Origin: Microbacteriaceae bacterium VKM Ac-2855
GTDB taxonomy: Bacteria > Actinomycetota > Actinomycetes > Actinomycetales > Microbacteriaceae
NCBI GenBank assembly: GCA_013204985.1
Contig: JABMLG010000013.1
Coordinates: forward strand, 1-46,969
Length of the DNA: 46,969 nucleotides
Direction of reading: 5' to 3'
Shown here: positions 43,231 through 46,969 of the stretch, piece after piece
How positions within the stretch are numbered: position 1 is the stretch's first letter
How the letters are laid out: each line of letters starts with the position of its first letter
Notes under the pieces: generated by a model
The model's input: only the letters and a program-made list of their open reading frames with translations
Databases searched by the model: none
What the model was told of the DNA's origin: nothing
Made by a program: the position numbers and the translations under genes

Positions 43231-45273
43231 CTACCCGCGTTCGGCGATGACCCGCCGCGCGCGAGACGGCCACCAGAAGCCATCCCCGGTCAAGAACACC
43301 AGCGCCGGCACCAGCACGGTTCGCACCACCAAGGTGTCGAGCAGCACGCCGATGCAGACGATCACCCCGATCTGCGTCAGCGCCACGACCGGCAGTACGC
43401 CGAGCACGGCGAAAACCGCAGCCAGCAGCACTCCGGCGCTGGTGATCACGCCGCCGGTCGAGGCGAGCGCGCGCACCATGCCCTCGCGAGTGCCGTGGCG
43501 CATCCGCTCTTCGCGGGCACGGGTGACCAGGAAGATGTTGTAGTCCACGCCCAGCGCGACGAGGAAGAGGAAGGCGAACAGCACCACGTTCGCGTCGAAC
43601 GCCGGAAAGCCCAGCACGTTCTGGAACAACCAGTTCGACGCGCCGAGGCTGGCGAAGAAGGTCGCCAGCACACTCGCGATCAGCAGCACCGGCGCCACCA
43701 GCGAGCGCAGCAGCAGCCCGAGGATGACGAAGACGATCGCCAGGATCAGCGGGATGATCAGCGCCTGGTCCGCCTCCGCCGCGGTCTGCCCATCCAGCGC
43801 CGTCGCATCCGAGCCGCCGACCAGCGCGCCGGATCCGCCGAGCGCGTCACGCAACGCCGCCACGGTCGCGAACGCCTCGTCGCTCTCGGGCTCGGCGGCG
43901 AGCGAGACCATCAGCTCGGTGTATCCACCCGAGCTCTCGCCCGGGCGGACGGAATCGACCCCGCTCACACCCTCCGCCACGACCTGCGCCGCGTCGGCAT
44001 CCGGCGCCAGCACCACGGTCTGGGCCGTGAGCCCCGACGAGTACGACGCGTCGATGAGCACCTGGGCCTGCACCGATTCCGGATCGCCGAGCAGTTGGTC
44101 CGTCTGCGAGAGCCCCACGCGCGCGCCGAGCAGGCCCAGCGCGAGCGCGCCGACGCCGAGCAGCGCCACGACGGCAACCGTCGCCGGACGGCGGGCGACG
44201 CCGCGGCCCAAACGGGTCCAGAGGGAGGGCTTCGCTGCCGCGTGCTGGTGCCCGGCGCGCGGCACGAACGGCCAGAACAGTCCGCGTCCGCACACGACGA
44301 GCGCGGCGGGCAGCACGATCAGGGCGAACAGGATCGCTATGGCCACGCCGATCGCGCAGGCGAAGCCGAGCGCGCGGTTGTTCGCCAAGGATGCGAGCAG
44401 CAGCGTGAGCAGCGAGAGCGCGACCGTGCCGCCGCTCGCCGCGATGGCCGGCCCCGCGCTGCGCACCGCGGTCAGCATCGCGGCGTGACGATCCGGTTCG
44501 TTCAGCAGCTCCTCGCGGTACCGGGCGACGAGCAGCAGCGCATAGTTCGTGCCGGCGCCGAATACCAACACGGAGAGGATCCCGCCGGTCGACGCGTCGA
44601 TCGTGATGCCGAGCGGGTCCGCGAGCGACGTCACCACGACGCGCGCCAGTCCATCCGCGACGCCGACCACGGCGAGGGGAACGATCCAGAGCACCGGACT
44701 GCGATAGGTGATGATCAGCAGCACGGCGACGACGATCACCGTGACCAGCAGCAGCCGGAAGTCGGCGCCGGCGAAGGCGTTCGAGATGTCGGCCTGGAAC
44801 CCGATCGCCCCGGTGAGGTAGCTGTCCAGGCCGCTCGGCAGGTCGGCGGACGCGCTTTCGCGCAGTTGCGTGGCGGTCGCCTCGATGTCGGCCTCGGCGC
44901 TCGCCTTGTCGAGCGGCACCGCGACGAGCGCCGCGGTGCCGTCGTCGCTGAACTGCGGGCGAACGGCGTCGGGGGCGCTGGATTCGGTGGCGAGGTCCGA
45001 CGCCCGCTCCGAGATCGCCGCGGCGTCCGCATCCGTCAGGCCGCCCTCGCGATGCCAGAGCACGATCGCCGAGGTCGCGTCGGCCGAGGGGAACTCCGTC
45101 AGCAGCTCCGTCACTCGCGCGGATTCGGCGGATGCGGGTAGGCCGGAGGAGGGGAAGCTCTCGCTCGAGGATCCCGGCAGCAGTGCGAAGAGCGCACCGA
45201 TGGCGACGATGGTGCCGACGAGGGTGACCCACGCCGTCCGTCGGGCGGTGATGAACCGGGTGATCGCACGCAT
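43231..45273 (-). CDS. MMPL-family RND-type transporter
   Basis: 680 residues from the ATG at 45273 (GAGGAG 8 nt upstream). TM1 at ~13-33 (TAWVTLVGTIVAIGALFALL), an outside domain, then a six-helix block with FGAGTNYALLLVARYREELL; a second outside domain and six-helix block follow with LVALGVDYNIFLVTRAREER. These Gly/Asp-Tyr motifs are the MMPL signatures and contain the proton-relay region. No ATPase-like domain, unlike the paralogue at 10637-13432. Members export lipids, siderophores or drugs. No regulator is adjacent; TTAATT-containing sequence just upstream of the ribosome site could hold an operator, but this is unproven. Confidence 0.93.
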   Translation of the reverse strand: MRAITRFITARRTAWVTLVGTIVAIGALFALLPGSSSESFPSSGLPASAESARVTELLTEFPSADATSAIVLWHREGGLTDADAAAISERASDLATESSAPDAVRPQFSDDGTAALVAVPLDKASAEADIEATATQLRESASADLPSGLDSYLTGAIGFQADISNAFAGADFRLLLVTVIVVAVLLIITYRSPVLWIVPLAVVGVADGLARVVVTSLADPLGITIDASTGGILSVLVFGAGTNYALLLVARYREELLNEPDRHAAMLTAVRSAGPAIAASGGTVALSLLTLLLASLANNRALGFACAIGVAIAILFALIVLPAALVVCGRGLFWPFVPRAGHQHAAAKPSLWTRLGRGVARRPATVAVVALLGVGALALGLLGARVGLSQTDQLLGDPESVQAQVLIDASYSSGLTAQTVVLAPDADAAQVVAEGVSGVDSVRPGESSGGYTELMVSLAAEPESDEAFATVAALRDALGGSGALVGGSDATALDGQTAAEADQALIIPLILAIVFVILGLLLRSLVAPVLLIASVLATFFASLGASNWLFQNVLGFPAFDANVVLFAFLFLVALGVDYNIFLVTRAREERMRHGTREGMVRALASTGGVITSAGVLLAAVFAVLGVLPVVALTQIGVIVCIGVLLDTLVVRTVLVPALVFLTGDGFWWPSRARRVIAERG

Positions 45274-45323
45274 TCCAAAACTCCTCAGTCGGCTGATTAA
45301 TTGGCAGCCTAGCGAAGAATGGT

Positions 45324-46787
45324 TCAGCCGAGGCCGAATCCGAGCCGCCGCCGCCATTCGTCGAGCGTCGCGCCCGACACGTCGAACAGCTCCTCGCCGC
45401 GGTGCGGGACGGGCACCTCCGTCGCCGTTACGCGGATACCGCGGGGGAGCAGCTCGATGAGCGTGCCGGCCGTGGCGACGACCGATCGCTCATGATCCGG
45501 GCCGGCGAGGACATCCGTGCGGTTCGCGACGCCGGGAGTCACCACCACCGGTACGCCGCGGGTGCTGTCCAGCATCTGGTGATGCCAGTGGCCGGCGAGG
45601 ACGAGCTGCACCGAGGAGCCTGCGATCGCCGACCAGAAATCGTAGGAGTTCTGCAGCCCCATGGTGCGGTGCAGCGGAGTCACCGCTTCGATGGGCGGGT
45701 GGTGCAGCACGACGACGGTCGGTCGAGCGGATGCGCGCAGCCTTTCGCGCAACCACGTCAACGTCGATTCGGCCAGGAGCCCCCACGACGCCCCGCCCGG
45801 CACGCTGCTGTCCACGGTCAGGATGCGGACGCCCTGCACCTCGGTCTCGTGGTCGTAGGGGCCGTCGACTCCGAAGTTCTGCCGGTCGTCGTGGTTGCCC
45901 AGCGCGTAGATCGCCGTGGCGCCGAGATCCGCCGCCCATCCGTCGATCCGCTCGCGCAGAAGTGCGTAGGAGGCGGGCGAACCGTCGTTGGAGAGATCGC
46001 CCGACACGATCACGGCATCGACCGGAACCGCGGCGTGCGCGGCGAGCACGGCCTCCATGGAGTGAAGGGGGTCGATGATGCGGTTGTAGCGGGCTGCCGG
46101 GTCGCCGAGCAGATGCGTATCGGAGAGGTGCAGGATGCGCAGGCCACGGGGTTCCGGCGGTTCGGCGCGCACGAGGGCGTCGGCCGCCGTCGCGGCTGAT
46201 TCGATCCGAACTGCATTGGCCTCATCGGTGCCGCCGGCCCACTCGTGCGCGGCCTCCGCGCTCTTGCCGTAGCGGATATGGCGCGCCTCCAGGCGACGCA
46301 TCCGCTCGTCGTGGTCGAGTTCGAGGTGCAGACGCAGATCGAAGAGGGCACCGAGGCCCTCCCAACCGTCCTCATCGAGCAGGAGGTAGTTCCCCTCGAC
46401 GAGCACGATGCTGTGCTCGGCGATCGGCAGGGGCACGGCGTCGGGCACCGGTTCCTCGATGGTGCGGTCGAAGCCACGGGCGAGAACGGTGTCTCCCGGC
46501 GAGGCCGAGCGCAGGCGTTCGAGCAGCCCGGCGAAGGCGGGCACGTCGAAGGTGTCGGGCGCGCCCATCCGATCGCGTCTGGCGAGTTCGACCAGACGCG
46601 CCTGGGGAAGGTGATACCCGTCGAGCGGGAGCAGAAGGGCGCCGTCGATAGCGGCGACGAGTTCGTCGGCGAAGCTGGACTTGCCGCTGCCCGGTGCTCC
46701 GGAGAGGCCGACGATGGTCAATGACCGGCCTTCGGAGGTCGAACGGATGAGGTCGGCGACGGCGCGTACGCCCGTGAGTTCCCGCAT
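45324..46787 (-). CDS. Fusion of uridine-kinase-like P-loop kinase and CpdA-like metallophosphoesterase
   Basis: 487 residues from the ATG at 46787. Residues ~1-205 are a P-loop kinase of the uridine kinase/PanK-like class: Walker A GLSGAPGSGKSS (~27-38), the DGYHL motif (LLPLDGYHLPQARL), an EGNYLLLDE Walker B region and HLELDHDERMRRLEARHIRYG as lid. Residues ~215-470 are a calcineurin-type phosphoesterase with all metal motifs: ILHLSDTHLLGD, IVSGDLSNDG, ALGNHDDRQNF, VVLHHPPIEA and LAGHWHHQM, most like CpdA/Rv0805-type cyclic-nucleotide phosphodiesterases. The join is a short AEPPEPRG linker with no frameshift, so the fusion is real unless the sequence is wrong. Function unknown; nucleoside or cyclic nucleotide turnover is a guess. 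Confidence 0.88.
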   Translation of the reverse strand: MRELTGVRAVADLIRSTSEGRSLTIVGLSGAPGSGKSSFADELVAAIDGALLLPLDGYHLPQARLVELARRDRMGAPDTFDVPAFAGLLERLRSASPGDTVLARGFDRTIEEPVPDAVPLPIAEHSIVLVEGNYLLLDEDGWEGLGALFDLRLHLELDHDERMRRLEARHIRYGKSAEAAHEWAGGTDEANAVRIESAATAADALVRAEPPEPRGLRILHLSDTHLLGDPAARYNRIIDPLHSMEAVLAAHAAVPVDAVIVSGDLSNDGSPASYALLRERIDGWAADLGATAIYALGNHDDRQNFGVDGPYDHETEVQGVRILTVDSSVPGGASWGLLAESTLTWLRERLRASARPTVVVLHHPPIEAVTPLHRTMGLQNSYDFWSAIAGSSVQLVLAGHWHHQMLDSTRGVPVVVTPGVANRTDVLAGPDHERSVVATAGTLIELLPRGIRVTATEVPVPHRGEELFDVSGATLDEWRRRLGFGLG

Positions 46788-46793
46788 GCGCTC

Positions 46794-46799
46794 ATTCTC
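46794..46799 (-). promoter_or_regulatory. -10 box of leaderless promoter for kinase-phosphoesterase fusion
   Basis: Minus-strand GAGAAT, 6 nt before the ATG at 46787. It is a weak match but has the recurring spacing. Confidence 0.35.
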
Positions 46800-46885
46800 G
46801 CGGGCGCTCCCCGCGGTTCTGCCGAAGCGGGGCCTGCCAGCCGAGGGGTGCGACACGCCCGGGATCATGCCGGGTGGTGGTGGGT

Positions 46886-46914
46886 TTGACATGGTGCGGG
46901 GTTGTGCGTAAATT
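46886..46914 (+). promoter_or_regulatory. Near-consensus housekeeping promoter reading off the right edge
   Basis: Consensus -35 TTGACA (46886-46891), 17-nt spacer, -10 TAAATT (46909-46914). This is the best sigma-70/HrdB-type match in the window. The transcript would start near 46921; its gene is beyond the window. Confidence 0.7.
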
Positions 46915-46969
46915 ATCCCGAGTCGCCACAAAGGCTGCAGGGATTCGGGATGAGCCGGGGTTCGTAAGA

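Overview
The window comes from a high-G+C Gram-positive bacterium. The best match is the actinobacterial family Microbacteriaceae, probably Microbacterium or a close relative. This rests on the gene set (Eis-type acetyltransferase, MarP-type acid protease, long-form GAPDH, PurS/PurQ/small PurL, MMPL and YhgE/Pip exporters), on GTG and TTG starts, and on many genes that appear to be transcribed without a leader, with a TANNNT -10 box 6-7 nt before the start codon. No genome comparison was possible, so the genus is inference.

Layout. 1-1280: A/T-richer accessory edge with a small immunity-like protein and a decayed ORF broken at an 8-bp tandem repeat. 1281-8299 (+): a secreted/membrane protein with a duplicated cysteine domain, a MacB-like ABC exporter pair, a GNAT acetyltransferase, Ohr, an EamA transporter and chorismate mutase. 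8376-14216: a TetR-controlled export locus. tetR and the operon diverge from a region with three 16-bp palindromes spaced exactly 17 bp apart; the operon encodes an MMPL transporter fused to a degenerate ABC-ATPase-like domain, then a YhgE/Pip protein. 14389-19105: a large Tat-exported BNR/FnIII/lectin-like protein and a BCCT osmolyte transporter. 19203-22241 (-): an ECF vitamin-type transporter (fused ATPases, T, YkoE-like S) whose promoter has a DtxR/IdeR-like palindrome exactly between -35 and -10. 22407-23867: GAPDH. 24115-24420: a scar made of a promoter plus truncated gene, four tandem 46-bp hairpin repeats and a decayed copy of the chorismate mutase 3' end. 24605-26451: a two-gene cassette resembling AbiEi/AbiEii (type IV) toxin-antitoxin pairs, with two A/T-rich palindromic operators. 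26573-40308: purL, marP, eis, a DUF2254-like fragment, a small membrane protein, a DUF1697 protein, beta-phosphoglucomutase plus GH65 phosphorylase under a LacI-type operator, an SLH-repeat surface protein, purQ and purS. 40466-46787: a VOC dioxygenase-like protein, an HtrA protease, a second MMPL exporter and an unusual P-loop kinase-metallophosphoesterase fusion. A near-consensus housekeeping promoter reads out of the right edge.

The most striking structure beyond the genes is a set of families of long intergenic palindromes (called A to F here). Almost every one lies just downstream of a stop codon. Families A (6 copies), B (2) and C (1 + 4 tandem) recur in this one window. They look like terminators that multiply or are exchanged, rather than independently evolved hairpins.

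Coordinates of sites were counted by hand from the sequence. Family assignments are from recognised motifs, without database searches.
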